Positions 9,489 through 19,443 are shown, numbered from the stretch's first letter. The stretch is DNA of 64,000 bases from Lachnospiraceae bacterium (GCA_004556655.1 SFGF01000021.1:1-64000), one strand, 5' to 3'. Notes: generated by a model not told the origin, from the letters alone. A program made the numbers and translations.

Positions 9489-10778
9489 TCAATCCGCTGT
9501 TTTTCCACAGACAATACGAGTAAGATCACCTGTAAATGATAATGAACCGAATGCTACTATCACATCATTTTCTCCTGCCAGTTCAAACCCCTTTTGAACT
9601 GCATCTTCCAGACTTGCTGCCGTAATCACATTCTGATTATAATGCTTCACAGTCTTTGCCAGCTCATCAGCCGGAAGTGCTCTGGGATTATCCGGTGTCT
9701 CCATAACGATCACTGTATCCGCCATAGGTGTCAATATGGACGCAATTTGATCATACTGCTTATCCCTGAAAACTCCCATGAGAAATATCAGCCGTTTGTC
9801 TTCAAAATACATCTGGATTGACTGTTTCAGTTTCTTTGCAGCATCCGGATTGTGAGCTCCGTCTACAATAAAATAAGGCTCTTTTTTCAAAATCGTAAAA
9901 CGTCCATTCCATCTGGTTTTCTCAAATCCAATTCGAATTTGTTCTTCTGTGATCTCATATCCTTGATCAATCAGTGCCTGAATTCCTGTCAGAGCCAGAA
10001 CCGCATTTTCCAACTGATGTGCACCGGCCAGGTGAATCGTTACCGTCCTTCCTCTATAAGTAAAAGTCAGATGCTGCAGATCAAATTCCAGTACTTTTGC
10101 GTCATAAGCTTTACCAACTGCCAGTAGATTCTTTCCTTTTCTGCACTCAGCAGAAATCACAGCTGCCGCCTCCGGCTGCTGAAGACAGGTCACCACAACA
10201 GCACCCGGTTTTATAATACCTGCTTTCTGCTTAGCGATTTCACCCAGAGAATTTCCAAGATATTCCATATGATCCATACTGATAGATGTGATTACAGCCA
10301 GACGTGTATTGCGGACTACGTTTGTTGCGTCATTCAGACCACCCAATCCGCATTCCAAAAGCACCATGTCACATTTTTTCTCTCTGTAATAAAGAAAGGA
10401 CAATGCGGTTTCAATCTCAAATGGAGATGGAAGTGTTTCATTTGCCTGTTTCATTTGTTCTATTGCCGCAGCAACAGGATCCATCAATCGTCCAAAATCT
10501 TCTTTTGATATGTAATTGCCATTAATCTGTATCCTCTCTCGATACGCATATAACGTGGGGGAGATAAATCTTCCGATCCGGTATCCGGCCTCCTGAAGAA
10601 CCGATGCCAGATAAGCACCCACGCTTCCCTTCCCGTTTGTTCCCGCTATATGAATAAACTGCAGGTCGTCCTGGGGATTGCCCAGACGATCAAGGAAACG
10701 TGTGATCGTCCCCAAACTCATCTCACCGCCAAAACGATGTGCCTCATCGATATAGCTTCTCGCTTTCTGATAATCCAT
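9489..10778 (-). CDS. folC: Folylpolyglutamate / dihydrofolate synthase
   Basis: Adds glutamate to dihydropteroate and to folates. The Mur-ligase fold is shown by the P-loop FIHIAGTNGKGSVGAYLASV, the central ATPase region (VLLECGLGGLNDATNVV, ITSISMDHMEYLG) and the C-terminal motif VDGAHNPDAAKKL. The frame is open 29 codons further upstream, but ATG 10778 (MDYQKARSYIDEAHRFGG) has an AGAGGA site and family-like N-terminus, giving 429 aa. A promoter lies at 10821-10849. Divergent from pyrB. Confidence 0.94.
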   Translation of the reverse strand: MDYQKARSYIDEAHRFGGEMSLGTITRFLDRLGNPQDDLQFIHIAGTNGKGSVGAYLASVLQEAGYRIGRFISPTLYAYRERIQINGNYISKEDFGRLMDPVAAAIEQMKQANETLPSPFEIETALSFLYYREKKCDMVLLECGLGGLNDATNVVRNTRLAVITSISMDHMEYLGNSLGEIAKQKAGIIKPGAVVVTCLQQPEAAAVISAECRKGKNLLAVGKAYDAKVLEFDLQHLTFTYRGRTVTIHLAGAHQLENAVLALTGIQALIDQGYEITEEQIRIGFEKTRWNGRFTILKKEPYFIVDGAHNPDAAKKLKQSIQMYFEDKRLIFLMGVFRDKQYDQIASILTPMADTVIVMETPDNPRALPADELAKTVKHYNQNVITAASLEDAVQKGFELAGENDVIVAFGSLSFTGDLTRIVCGKTAD

Positions 10779-10820
10779 AAAATATAGTCCTCTTATCCTT
10801 TTCCTTCCATAATTGTATTT

Positions 10821-10849
10821 ATTATAGTACAAGAATATCTGATTTACAA
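10821..10849 (-). promoter_or_regulatory. folC promoter
   Basis: On the minus strand a TTGTAA -35 box (10844-10849) and a perfect TATAAT -10 box (10821-10826) are separated by 17 bp. They lie about 45 bases before the folC start. Predicted from sequence only. Confidence 0.7.
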
Positions 10850-10914
10850 TAAATAACCTTGTCAAAATCTTATCAGTTTCTTTCTTGTCTTTACTACAAA
10901 ATTCCTAATTATTC

Positions 10915-10943
10915 TTGAAATCGGAAAAGTTTTATTATATGAT
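10915..10943 (+). promoter_or_regulatory. pyrB promoter
   Basis: TTGAAA (-35, 10915-10920) and TATGAT (-10, 10938-10943) with 17-bp spacing lie 38 bases before pyrB. The leader is short and shows no terminator or PyrR-binding loop, so classic PyrR attenuation is not evident here. Confidence 0.7.
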
Positions 10944-10979
10944 AAGGTGAACTAAGATCTATATACAAGGAGGTATGAC

Positions 10980-11900
10980 ATGAGACATCTTATGAGTCCC
11001 CTGGATTTCTCTGTGGAAGAGCTGGATCAGCTTTTAAATCTGGCCAATGATATTGAGAAGAATCCGGAAAAATATGCACATGCATGTGACGGAAAGAAAA
11101 TTGCTACTCTGTTTTACGAGCCGAGTACCCGTACCCGTCTCAGTTTTGAAGCTGCTATGATGAACCTTGGAGGGAAAGCCCTTGGTTTTTCATCTGCCGA
11201 TTCCAGTTCTGCAGCAAAAGGAGAAAGTGTTGCAGACACGATCCGTGTTGTCTCCTGTTTCGCTGATATCTGTGCTATGCGTCATCCAAAAGAGGGTGCT
11301 CCGCTGGTCGCTTCTATGGCCTCTACCATCCCGGTCATCAATGCCGGTGACGGTGGTCATCAACATCCCACTCAGACTTTGACAGATTTGCTTACAATTC
11401 GTTCCTTAAAAGGTCATCTTGATCATATTACGATCGGTCTCTGCGGTGATCTGAAATTTGGTCGTACTGTTCATTCTCTGATTGAAGCTCTGGTACGGTA
11501 TGAAGGTGTCAAATTTGTGTTAATTTCCCCGGAAGAACTGAGAATTCCGGATTATATCCGCGAGGATGTGCTGAAAGCCAGCAGTCATGAATTCGAAGAA
11601 GTGATCCGTCTGGAAGATGCTCTTCCTGAGTTGGACATTCTCTATATGACACGAGTACAGAAAGAACGTTTCTTCAATGAAGATGATTACGTTCGTATGA
11701 AAGATTTTTATATTCTGGATAAGGAAAAAATGAAACTGGCAGGACCGGATATGCTGGTTCTTCATCCGCTGCCCCGTGTCAACGAAATTTCCACTGAAGT
11801 GGACAGCGACCCGAGAGCTGCTTACTTCAAGCAGGTACAGTACGGTGTTTATGTGCGTATGGCCCTGATCCTTACCTTACTGGAGGTGAATGTATGTTAA
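10980..11900 (+). CDS. pyrB: Aspartate carbamoyltransferase catalytic subunit
   Basis: Condenses carbamoyl phosphate with aspartate, the committed step of pyrimidine synthesis. The carbamoyl-phosphate motif [12 protein letters not shown] (about 45-56), [14 protein letters not shown] and the late HPLPRVNEI are all present, and the 306-aa length is typical. The start has an AAGGAGG site. The stop overlaps the start of pyrI by 7 bases, so the catalytic and regulatory chains are translationally coupled, as in the enteric-type allosteric holoenzyme. Confidence 0.97.
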   Translation: MRHLMSPLDFSVEELDQLLNLANDIEKNPEKYAHACDGKKIATLFYEPSTRTRLSFEAAMMNLGGKALGFSSADSSSAAKGESVADTIRVVSCFADICAMRHPKEGAPLVASMASTIPVINAGDGGHQHPTQTLTDLLTIRSLKGHLDHITIGLCGDLKFGRTVHSLIEALVRYEGVKFVLISPEELRIPDYIREDVLKASSHEFEEVIRLEDALPELDILYMTRVQKERFFNEDDYVRMKDFYILDKEKMKLAGPDMLVLHPLPRVNEISTEVDSDPRAAYFKQVQYGVYVRMALILTLLEVNVC

Positions 11901-12331
11901 ATGTAGGACGTATCGAAGAAGGCTTTGTACTTGACCATATCAAAGCCGGTAAATCAATGACAATTTACCATGATCTGAAGCTGGACAAGCTGGACTGCTG
12001 TGTAGCTATCATCAAAAATGCCCGAAGCAACAAAATGGGAAAAAAGGACATTATTAAAGTAGAATGCTCCGTCGACATGCTGGATCTGGATATCCTGGGA
12101 TTCATCGACCATAATATCACTGTCAATGTGATCAAAAACGGTGAAATTACTGAGAAAAAAGAACTTCACCTGCCAAAACAGGTGGTGAACGTGATTCGCT
12201 GCAAAAACCCAAGATGTATCACATCCATCGAGCAGGAACTGGATCAGGTGTTTATTCTTACAGATAAGGAAAAAGAAATCTATCGATGCAAGTATTGTGA
12301 AGAAAAATACAGAGGACATCGGAATAAATAA
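11894..12331 (+). CDS. pyrI: Aspartate carbamoyltransferase regulatory subunit
   Basis: The regulatory chain that binds ATP/CTP and a structural zinc. The N-terminal allosteric domain ([19 protein letters not shown]) is followed by the zinc domain with four Cys ligands in CKNPRCI and CKYCEEKY. Length 145 aa is normal. Presence of PyrI implies a heteromeric PyrBI enzyme controlled by nucleotides. It ends shortly before a strong terminator. Confidence 0.96.
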   Translation: MLNVGRIEEGFVLDHIKAGKSMTIYHDLKLDKLDCCVAIIKNARSNKMGKKDIIKVECSVDMLDLDILGFIDHNITVNVIKNGEITEKKELHLPKQVVNVIRCKNPRCITSIEQELDQVFILTDKEKEIYRCKYCEEKYRGHRNK

Positions 12332-12351
12332 GATACGTGTCTTAATATTCA

Positions 12352-12409
12352 GAAAAAAGTGCTATCGCTTTTATGATTGAAAAATCATAGGTGCGGAAGC
12401 ACTTTTTTC
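12352..12409 (+). terminator. pyrBI terminator
   Basis: AAAAAAGTGCT pairs with AGCACTTTTTT, with an inner small hairpin (TATGATT/AATCATA). The T-run and the A-run on the other side would let it work in both directions, serving pyrI and the leftward gene beginning at 13070. Confidence 0.8.
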
Positions 12410-12443
12410 TTTGACTTTATGAGTCGTAGAAGAATTATATTTA

Positions 12444-13070
12444 TTACTTCACACTTTCCAACAGTGCTTCGGTATCCATTTTTCTGTCTCTGAAATAATA
12501 TTCCCTGTCTTTCTCATTGATTTCTCTCAATACTTTGCATGGATTTCCCACAGCAACCACATTGGCAGGAATATCTTTTGTCACAATACTTCCCGCTCCG
12601 ATCACAGTATTATCTCCGATCGTCACTCCCGGAAGTACCACAACTCCTGCACCAAGCCAACAGTTTCTTCCAATATGTACCGGCATATTATACTGATACC
12701 CATAGATACGAAGATCCGGCAGAACTGGGTGACCTGCTGTTGCTATCGTCACATTTGGGCCAAACATGGTATGATTTCCCACATAAATATGGGTATCGTC
12801 CACCATGGTCAGATTAAAATTCACATAAACTCCTTTTCCAAAATGCACATGTTTTCCAGCCCAGTTGGCATGCAGCGGCGGTTCTATATAACATCCCTCA
12901 CCAATATCCGCAAACATATCCTTTAATAGCTTTGTACGCTTTTCCTGCTCCGTCGGACGGGTATTGTTAAAATCATAGAGTTTCTCCAGCCACTGCAACT
13001 GCTCATTAACCAAATCCTCTCCATTTGGGAGATAAACATCACCGCTGTGCATTTTCTCTCTTACATCCAT
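12444..13070 (-). CDS. Maltose/galactoside O-acetyltransferase family protein
   Basis: A 208-aa left-handed beta-helix acyltransferase that transfers acetyl from acetyl-CoA to sugars. The N-terminal maltose-acetyltransferase cap (MHSGDVYLPNGEDLVNEQL) is followed by hexapeptide repeats. These include the catalytic His region (TIATAGHPVLPDLR) and the end motif GNPCKVLREINEKDREYY. Start at 13070 has AAAAGGAG. The natural acceptor is unknown; Maa and LacA cannot be told apart here. Confidence 0.9.
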   Translation of the reverse strand: MDVREKMHSGDVYLPNGEDLVNEQLQWLEKLYDFNNTRPTEQEKRTKLLKDMFADIGEGCYIEPPLHANWAGKHVHFGKGVYVNFNLTMVDDTHIYVGNHTMFGPNVTIATAGHPVLPDLRIYGYQYNMPVHIGRNCWLGAGVVVLPGVTIGDNTVIGAGSIVTKDIPANVVAVGNPCKVLREINEKDREYYFRDRKMDTEALLESVK

Positions 13071-13111
13071 TTATAGAATCTCCTTTTCAATTTTTTATCA
13101 ATTTACTACTT

Positions 13112-13582
13112 TTAAAATCCACCATTCTGATATGCTCTGGCAATCACATAGGATGGCTCATAATAAGCACTACAATTATAGTTATCAATCACATCACAGA
13201 TTTCGTCATTATATATCCGTATAATCCCTTCCACTTCGGATTCTCCCGGTTGCATCGTATCGTAGATTAATCTCTGATATACCTTCCCCATCTGAATTGA
13301 ACTTGGAATCGTTGTTACCAATTCGGGATCTACTGCTGTAACATCAACGTTCCCCTCTCTAAGACAATATTCTTCGATCCAGTCATCTTCAACTGCCAAA
13401 GGATTTTCCGCATGAAGAACATTTGCTACACTGATCAAATGTTCCAGATTCTCCTTACCAATCTTATTCACCACATACTTGTTACGCTGATGGAGTTTTC
13501 TTGCAACCCGTTCAATCATATAACAAATAAAATACACATCATTCTTCTTGATTTCTTCATCCGGGAAATATATGTTTGTCAT
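13112..13582 (-). CDS. DUF3791-like protein, probable antitoxin partner
   Basis: A 156-aa protein whose N-terminal half (NDVYFICYMIERVARKLHQ ... IEEYCL) resembles the small DUF3791 family often paired with DUF3990 proteins. The C-terminal half (GKVYQRLIYDTMQPGESEVE) is not recognised. Its start overlaps the stop of the upstream DUF3990 gene by 4 bases (ATGA), so the two are translated together. The antitoxin role is an inference from this pairing. Confidence 0.6.
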   Translation of the reverse strand: MTNIYFPDEEIKKNDVYFICYMIERVARKLHQRNKYVVNKIGKENLEHLISVANVLHAENPLAVEDDWIEEYCLREGNVDVTAVDPELVTTIPSSIQMGKVYQRLIYDTMQPGESEVEGIIRIYNDEICDVIDNYNCSAYYEPSYVIARAYQNGGF

Positions 13583-14040
13583 AGCTTTTCACCCCTTTCA
13601 AAATGCAATGTTTTCAGTGCTTCTTCCGTACAGAAAACAATCTGATGTGTCGGGTATTTAAATTTCACCAATTCCCAGAAAGCCGCTTTAGAAATATTAC
13701 CTGACATATAATCTTCTACATAATCCCAAATCTGATCATCTGCCATAGGTCCCTCTACGATATCAAATTCATGCTCCTTACCACTGCGACAGTTCACCAC
13801 AAATTCCAGCCATTCCTCTGTCATTTCTTCAAAAGAGCATATTTTTAATTCACTGTTTTGTATATAAGCATAACTGTTTACAATAGATTCTCCACGTTTC
13901 GTCAAAGCCCATCGTTTTGCCTGTTTTTTAAGGTTTGTACAATAAAATCCATAGCCAAAATCTTTATAATGACCATTGATCAGAATCCTGGGTTTTTGCA
14001 CAATGACATTACTTCCATGATACACAATATTATTGTCCAT
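13579..14040 (-). CDS. DUF3990 protein, ADP-ribosyltransferase-like putative toxin
   Basis: A 153-aa protein with the DUF3990 signature: YHGSNVIVQKP near the N-terminus, KDFGYGFYCTNLKKQAKRWA, a WLEFVVNCR region and IVEGPMADD, then a late FCTEEALKTLHF. The H-G-S, F-G-x-G-F-Y and E pattern fits an ADP-ribosyltransferase-type fold. DUF3990 members commonly sit beside DUF3791 genes in toxin-antitoxin-like pairs. A GGAGG site lies upstream and no other gene precedes it in the operon. Toxicity is inferred, not shown. Confidence 0.72.
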   Translation of the reverse strand: MDNNIVYHGSNVIVQKPRILINGHYKDFGYGFYCTNLKKQAKRWALTKRGESIVNSYAYIQNSELKICSFEEMTEEWLEFVVNCRSGKEHEFDIVEGPMADDQIWDYVEDYMSGNISKAAFWELVKFKYPTHQIVFCTEEALKTLHFERGEKL

Positions 14041-14263
14041 GTACCTACCTCCATACTCAGTTTTCCATGCTTTTGATTATACCATAACGTCAATTCTTTC
14101 GCATTATATTTTATACTTGAATTTTCGCAGTCTTATTCACACAAAAAAATTGCAAATCAAAGAAGGCGAGATTTTTCCACATAATAAGAGCCCGGAAAGC
14201 CGCAAAAACGCTGGATTTCCGAGCTCCATTTTACTATTCAAACTCAATAATATAAATCAAATA

Positions 14264-16501
14264 TTAAATTTCCTTCAGTGTATACAGTACCGATGCAAAA
14301 TCCCCGCCATTTCTGTTCAGTTCTTCTCTGTCGATAACAATTCCTGCATACATAAGTTCATCACCGTATGCTTTCAGTACAACCTCCTGCTGTGTATCCG
14401 GGCGTCCTGCATAGTAAGCTACCTCATACAACGCTTCCGGATTCAGTCCATCCAGTTTGAACCGCAGCCAGGATGCATTGACTTTGTTCAGTCTCTGATA
14501 ATATGCTGCAACTGCCTCTTTCTTATCCTGGGATACTACCATCCATGCGGTGTCATTGCCTTCAAACGGATTCACCAGACGATAGAAATCTCCGTCCATC
14601 TGAATCAGTTCACGATATTTCTTCATGAATTTAATCTGGTTTTTCACCTGAATCATTTCATCATCACTGAGCAGGTTCAGATCCAGTTCATAACCGAAGG
14701 TTCCAAAATATGCCACATTCGCTCTTGTTGCCAGCGGAGTTTTTCTAAACAGCTGGTGATTCGGAACAGCTGATACGTGAGATCCCATGGATACAATCGG
14801 GTATACGTAAGAAGTTCCGTACTGGATCTTCATTCTCTCACTTGCATCTGTGTCATCACTTGTCCATGTCTGAGGAGCAAATGCCAGCATAGCCGGATCA
14901 AAACGTGCTCCGCCACTTGCACAGGATTCAAACAGGATATGGGGGAATTCTGTAGTCAGGCGGGTATACAGATCGTACACACCAAGAATATATTTGTGCA
15001 TCATCTTGCCCTGTTCTTCCGGAAGCGCTCCTCTGGAGAACGGCTCTGTCATATAACGGTTCATATCCCATTTGATATAAGATATTTTTGATTCACGGAT
15101 TACTTTGGAAATCATCTCGTAAATTGCATCAACCACTTCTTTTCTGGAGAAATCCAGGATATGCTGGTGGCGGGCATGACTTTCAAATCTTTCCGGTACA
15201 CCGATTACCCAGTCCGGATGTGTACGGTACAGATCACTGTCTTTATTCACCATCTCCAGTTCTACCCAGAGACCAAACTTCAGACCCATATCTTCGATTT
15301 TTTCAGACAGACCTTTGATGCCTGCAGGAAGTTTATTCAAATTAACAAACCAGTCACCCAGTCCACGGTAATCATCGTTGCGGGCACCAAACCATCCGTC
15401 ATCCAGAACAAATAATTCTACCCCGGCTTCTTTTGCTTTCTTTGCAATATTCAGAATTTTCTCTTCATTAAAATCAAAATACGTAGCCTCCCAGTTATTC
15501 AGAAGGATCGGGCGGGATTTGTCTCTCCACTCTCCTCTTACCAGACGGGTTTTATACAGACGGTGGAAAGTCTGGCTCATCTTGTTCAGTCCCTGATCAC
15601 TGTATACCATGACCACTTCCGGTGTCTGGAAGCTTTCACCTGCATTCAGCTGCCAGGAGAACATTTCCGGATGAATTCCCATGGTCACTCTGGTCATCTG
15701 ATGGGTATTTACCTCAACCTGTGCCAGGAAATTACCACTGTATACGAAACTGAATCCATAAACTTCACCCTGCTGCTCATTGGTATCCGGACGTTTCAGT
15801 GCAAGGAAGGGATTGTGCTCGGAACTGCTGGCACCTCTCAGACTCTGAATTGCCTGAATTCCCATCTCCAGTTTTCTGTTCTTTACATAACGCTCTCTTG
15901 ACCATGCACCTGCCAGATGCACCATCTCAAAGTTCATATCATTGAATTCCACACAGGCACTGAGAGCACGGTCCAGTACAATAGCTTCTTTTCCTTTATG
16001 AAGGAATCTTGCATTTCTTGTAATAACAGGATAATCTGCATAGATCGTATAGGAAAGAACCAGATCTGTATCTGTCACCTCATCATGCATAAGAATCTCC
16101 AGAGTATCTGCTTCTGCATCATTTTCCACATATGTAGATGGAAGCGGAGCAATGCTCTTCTTTCCTGCAAATATTTCATGTGACTGATATACAAAATTGC
16201 TGATTCTGCTGCCGTTTTTCTGCTGAACGGTCACAGCAGGCATACGATAATCACCGGTTCCATAAGCCGGATATTCCTGCTTTGTATACTGCATGGATAA
16301 AATACTTGGCTCCGGTACAGCTACAGACATCAGGGAACGCATCATTTCTTCATGCAGATGATGGAAAGATTCACGGTCATGTACTGCCTTTCCATAATAC
16401 AGCTGCTCCATCTGTCCGTTTTCCATGATTTCCATAATATAACTTACCTGCCCATTGGTAAGATGGAATTCTCTGGATGATTCGTGGTAAAAAATACTCA
16501 T
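14264..16501 (-). CDS. aga: Alpha-galactosidase, GH36
   Basis: Cleaves alpha-1,6-galactosides such as melibiose and raffinose, releasing galactose. The 745-aa length fits GH36 subgroup I. The sequence shows an N-terminal beta-sandwich, then the TIM barrel with LDDGWFGARNDDY, the nucleophile motif IKWDMNRYMTEP, the CASGGARFDP motif and the acid/base region WTSDDTDASERMKIQYGTS. A C-terminal beta domain closes it. No signal peptide, so cytoplasmic. AAAAAGGAGG precedes the ATG. It is divergent from an AraC regulator, the usual control layout for these genes. Confidence 0.96.
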   Translation of the reverse strand: MSIFYHESSREFHLTNGQVSYIMEIMENGQMEQLYYGKAVHDRESFHHLHEEMMRSLMSVAVPEPSILSMQYTKQEYPAYGTGDYRMPAVTVQQKNGSRISNFVYQSHEIFAGKKSIAPLPSTYVENDAEADTLEILMHDEVTDTDLVLSYTIYADYPVITRNARFLHKGKEAIVLDRALSACVEFNDMNFEMVHLAGAWSRERYVKNRKLEMGIQAIQSLRGASSSEHNPFLALKRPDTNEQQGEVYGFSFVYSGNFLAQVEVNTHQMTRVTMGIHPEMFSWQLNAGESFQTPEVVMVYSDQGLNKMSQTFHRLYKTRLVRGEWRDKSRPILLNNWEATYFDFNEEKILNIAKKAKEAGVELFVLDDGWFGARNDDYRGLGDWFVNLNKLPAGIKGLSEKIEDMGLKFGLWVELEMVNKDSDLYRTHPDWVIGVPERFESHARHQHILDFSRKEVVDAIYEMISKVIRESKISYIKWDMNRYMTEPFSRGALPEEQGKMMHKYILGVYDLYTRLTTEFPHILFESCASGGARFDPAMLAFAPQTWTSDDTDASERMKIQYGTSYVYPIVSMGSHVSAVPNHQLFRKTPLATRANVAYFGTFGYELDLNLLSDDEMIQVKNQIKFMKKYRELIQMDGDFYRLVNPFEGNDTAWMVVSQDKKEAVAAYYQRLNKVNASWLRFKLDGLNPEALYEVAYYAGRPDTQQEVVLKAYGDELMYAGIVIDREELNRNGGDFASVLYTLKEI

Positions 16502-16596
16502 TGATTTATCCTCCTTTTTGTTGAATCATTTTCTTTGAGAAATTTTCGAAAAACCTTTTGTTTTTTCTACCCTTTTCTTTCATTTTTCATGACTTT

Positions 16597-16606
16597 ATTA
16601 TATAAT
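16597..16606. promoter_or_regulatory. Self-complementary -10 region between aga and its regulator
   Basis: ATTATATAAT reads as a TATAAT -10 box on both strands, about 70 bases before the regulator start and about 95 before aga. No good -35 box is visible for either side, which fits activation by the AraC protein. Prediction only. Confidence 0.4.
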
Positions 16607-16678
16607 GATAGTCAGAAAAATCCTATGCTGTTTTGTTTCAAAAAATAGTGGAAATGTTGCATAAAGGAGAAATGATTT

Positions 16679-17476
16679 ATGAGTACAGAATACTCCAATT
16701 CTCTTCGGATCTATTACTGTGGACGGGAGCAGTGCAATCCGGGACACTCCTGGGGGCCGGCCATCCGACCACATTATTTACTTCATATAGTTCTAAACGG
16801 AAAGGGAAAATTTGATTATCAGAATCAGACCTGGAATCTGAAAGCGGGAGATGCCTTTTTAATCGAGCCCATGCAGACGCATCACTATCAGGCCGATATG
16901 GATGAGCCCTGGGAATACGCCTGGGTAGGTTTTGACGGTTCTGCAGTAGATGAATTTTTGTCCGGTACAGCCCTTGCTGCCTCACCGGTATATTTATCCT
17001 CATCTACCGACTGCTGTGAACCAATCTGTACTCTGGTAAATTCTTTTTTGAAATCAGAACGAAATCAGCTTGAGCTTTTGTCACTTTTGTTTCTGCTGTT
17101 TTCCAGAATGCCTGCACCGGTTATGAAAGACAACAATTCCTATGATGAACGGTATTACCAGACAGCTCTGGAATATATTCGAAACAATTATACTTATGAT
17201 CTAAAGGTTCAGGATATCGCCGACTATGTAGGGATTGACCGCACCTATCTGTATAAAATTTTTATGAAAGAGGCAAACATTTCCCCAAAGCAATACCTGC
17301 TGCAGTTTCGTATCCGAGCTTCTGTCAAACTGCTGCAGAGTCAGAAGTACACCATCACCGAAACCGCCTATTCCTGCGGATTTCGCGATGCTGCTTCCTT
17401 CTGTTCTCATTTTCGTCAGCAAATTGGCATGACGCCAAGGCAGTACAAAGAACGGATTCGTAAGGGTTTTTTTTGA
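16679..17476 (+). CDS. AraC-family regulator, likely controls aga
   Basis: A 265-aa AraC/XylS regulator. The N-terminal cupin-like sensor (YYCGREQCNPGHSWGPAIRPHYLLHIVLNGKGKF as a region, with the CNPGHSWGP motif) resembles those of RafR/MsmR-type sugar sensors. The C-terminal double helix-turn-helix spans about 165-262 (VQDIADYVGIDRTYLYKIF; TETAYSCGFRDAASFCSHFR). AAAGGAG precedes the ATG. Placed head-to-head with the alpha-galactosidase gene, so it probably activates it in response to alpha-galactosides. The effector is inferred. Confidence 0.9.
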   Translation: MSTEYSNSLRIYYCGREQCNPGHSWGPAIRPHYLLHIVLNGKGKFDYQNQTWNLKAGDAFLIEPMQTHHYQADMDEPWEYAWVGFDGSAVDEFLSGTALAASPVYLSSSTDCCEPICTLVNSFLKSERNQLELLSLLFLLFSRMPAPVMKDNNSYDERYYQTALEYIRNNYTYDLKVQDIADYVGIDRTYLYKIFMKEANISPKQYLLQFRIRASVKLLQSQKYTITETAYSCGFRDAASFCSHFRQQIGMTPRQYKERIRKGFF

Positions 17477-17484
17477 TTACCCCC

Positions 17485-18558
17485 TTATTGAATCGTTCCG
17501 CCTCCTACCACCACATCACCATCATACAGAACCACGGCCTGTCCTTTTGTGATCGCACGCTGTGGTTCTTCAAATTCGACACGAAGTGTATCCTGATCTA
17601 TCTGTGTCACTACTGCCCACTGCTCCGGCTGCCGATAGCGAACTTTTGCTTTCAGACGCATAGGTGCATCTATTTTTTCCATCGCAATCAGATTAATATC
17701 CTTTGCCAGAAATGATGTGGTAAAGAGATCCTCGTGAAGTCCCAGCACCACTGTATTGTCTGCCGGATTTACTTCCGTTACATACATAGGCTGTGCAAAT
17801 GACAAACCAAGACCTTTTCTCTGTCCTATCGTGTACCGGATAATACCTTTATGTTTTCCCAAAACTTTTCCTTCGCGATTTACAAAACAACCTTCCGGAT
17901 AGGTTTTCCCGGTATACTGCTCAATAAAATCCGCATATTTTCCATTCTGTACAAAACAGATATCCTGACTGTCATGTTTTTTCGCATTGATAAATCCATG
18001 GGCCTCTGCGATTTCTCTGGCTTGCGTCTTTTTCATGCCGCCCAGCGGAAACATGGTATGTGCCAGTTGTTCCTGAGTCATGGAATAGAGAACGTAACTC
18101 TGATCTTTCGTAGGATCCACTGCTTTCTTCAAAAGATATCTGCCCTTCTCATTGTCATACACAATCTGTGCATAATGTCCCGTCACCACATAATCATATC
18201 CCAGTTCTTTTGCCCGGCTAAACAGTTTTTCAAACTTCAGATACCGGTTACAGTCAATACAGGGATTGGGTGTCATACCATTTTCATAGGCTTTTACAAA
18301 ATGATCAATGACATCCTCTTTAAATCTGTCAGAAAAATTCAATACATAATAGGGCATATCCAGTGACTGGGCCACACTTCTTGCATCCTCCACATCATCC
18401 AGTGAGCAACAACTGTGATCTTTGGAAACACCTACTTCCTCATTATAGAAAAGCTTCATCGTTGCGCCGATACACTCATATCCCTTCTCTTTCATCAAAA
18501 AAGCGGCAACACTGGAATCCACTCCGCCACTCATAGCAATCAATGCCTTACGACTCAT
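17485..18558 (-). CDS. mnmA: tRNA-specific 2-thiouridylase
   Basis: Puts the 2-thio group on uridine-34 of Lys, Glu and Gln tRNAs. It has the PP-loop AMSGGVDSSVAAFLM at the N-terminus, the catalytic Cys in NPCIDCNRYLKF and the partner Cys in DSQDICFVQNGKY. The C-terminal beta-barrel domain is also present. The 357-aa length is normal and CAAGGAGG precedes the start. It begins 4 bases after the end of larE, so both belong to the same leftward run. Confidence 0.95.
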   Translation of the reverse strand: MSRKALIAMSGGVDSSVAAFLMKEKGYECIGATMKLFYNEEVGVSKDHSCCSLDDVEDARSVAQSLDMPYYVLNFSDRFKEDVIDHFVKAYENGMTPNPCIDCNRYLKFEKLFSRAKELGYDYVVTGHYAQIVYDNEKGRYLLKKAVDPTKDQSYVLYSMTQEQLAHTMFPLGGMKKTQAREIAEAHGFINAKKHDSQDICFVQNGKYADFIEQYTGKTYPEGCFVNREGKVLGKHKGIIRYTIGQRKGLGLSFAQPMYVTEVNPADNTVVLGLHEDLFTTSFLAKDINLIAMEKIDAPMRLKAKVRYRQPEQWAVVTQIDQDTLRVEFEEPQRAITKGQAVVLYDGDVVVGGGTIQ

Positions 18559-18562
18559 ACTT

Positions 18563-19408
18563 TCATATCCTCCTTGAATTATTCAGCATTTCATTCATAC
18601 TGCCTGTTCTATACCCGTTCAGATCCAATGTTACATAAGTAAATCCAATCCCTTTCAGTTCCTGCGAGATTTTTTCTCGAATGTTAGTATTTATAAACTT
18701 ATCAATATCATTCGGCAAGACTTCAATCCGGGCAAGCATTCCGTGGATTCTTACCCGAAACTGACCAAATCCCAAACTTCTTACAAGTTCTTCTGCCTGT
18801 TCCACCATGGACAATTTTTCCTCTGTAATTGTCTCACCATAGGTAAACCGTGAAGCCAGACAGGCAAAAGACGGCTTTTCCCAGGTAGGCAGACTCATTT
18901 CTTTTGACAAAAGGCGAATCTCTGCTTTTGTCAGACCGCAATCCCGCAAAGGGCTTTTAATCTCCAGTTCTGAAACCGCCTGCATTCCCGGGCGGTAATC
19001 TCCCAGATCATCCACATTGGAACCTTCCGCCACATATTCCATATGATACTTTGATGCAATTTCTTTTATTTTCGTAAATATTTGTTTTTTACATAGATAG
19101 CATCTGTTTGCCGGATTTTCTTTTATTCCATCCGTCCTTAGTATATCTGCATCGAAAACAATCTGTCGGATACCTTCTTTCTCACAAAATCCTTTTGCTT
19201 CCTCATTTTCTCTATCCGGGAAAAAAACGGAACGGGCTGTCACGGCAACCACCTGATTGCCTAACACCTCATGTGCTGTTTTCAGTAAAAATGTGGAATC
19301 CACTCCACTGGAAAAAGCGATTGCCACACTTCCCAGATTTTTCAGATATCCTTTTAAATCTTCCAGTTTCTTCTGTCTTTCCTTTTCTGCCTCTGTAAAC
19401 CGTTTCAT
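18563..19408 (-). CDS. larE: ATP-dependent sacrificial sulfur transferase
   Basis: Donates sulfur to the pyridine nickel-pincer precursor used by lactate racemase-type enzymes. The PP-loop AFSSGVDSTFLLKTA and the motif SFACLASRF, whose Cys corresponds to the sulfur-donating residue of single-Cys LarE proteins, are present. The frame opens at 19417, but ATG 19408 has the better-spaced AAAGG. About 281 aa. larB is in the same gene run further upstream; larC and larA are not in this window. Confidence 0.88.
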   Translation of the reverse strand: MKRFTEAEKERQKKLEDLKGYLKNLGSVAIAFSSGVDSTFLLKTAHEVLGNQVVAVTARSVFFPDRENEEAKGFCEKEGIRQIVFDADILRTDGIKENPANRCYLCKKQIFTKIKEIASKYHMEYVAEGSNVDDLGDYRPGMQAVSELEIKSPLRDCGLTKAEIRLLSKEMSLPTWEKPSFACLASRFTYGETITEEKLSMVEQAEELVRSLGFGQFRVRIHGMLARIEVLPNDIDKFINTNIREKISQELKGIGFTYVTLDLNGYRTGSMNEMLNNSRRI

Positions 19409-19443
19409 ACGTTTCATCCTTTCTCTATCAGGAAACCATGATC

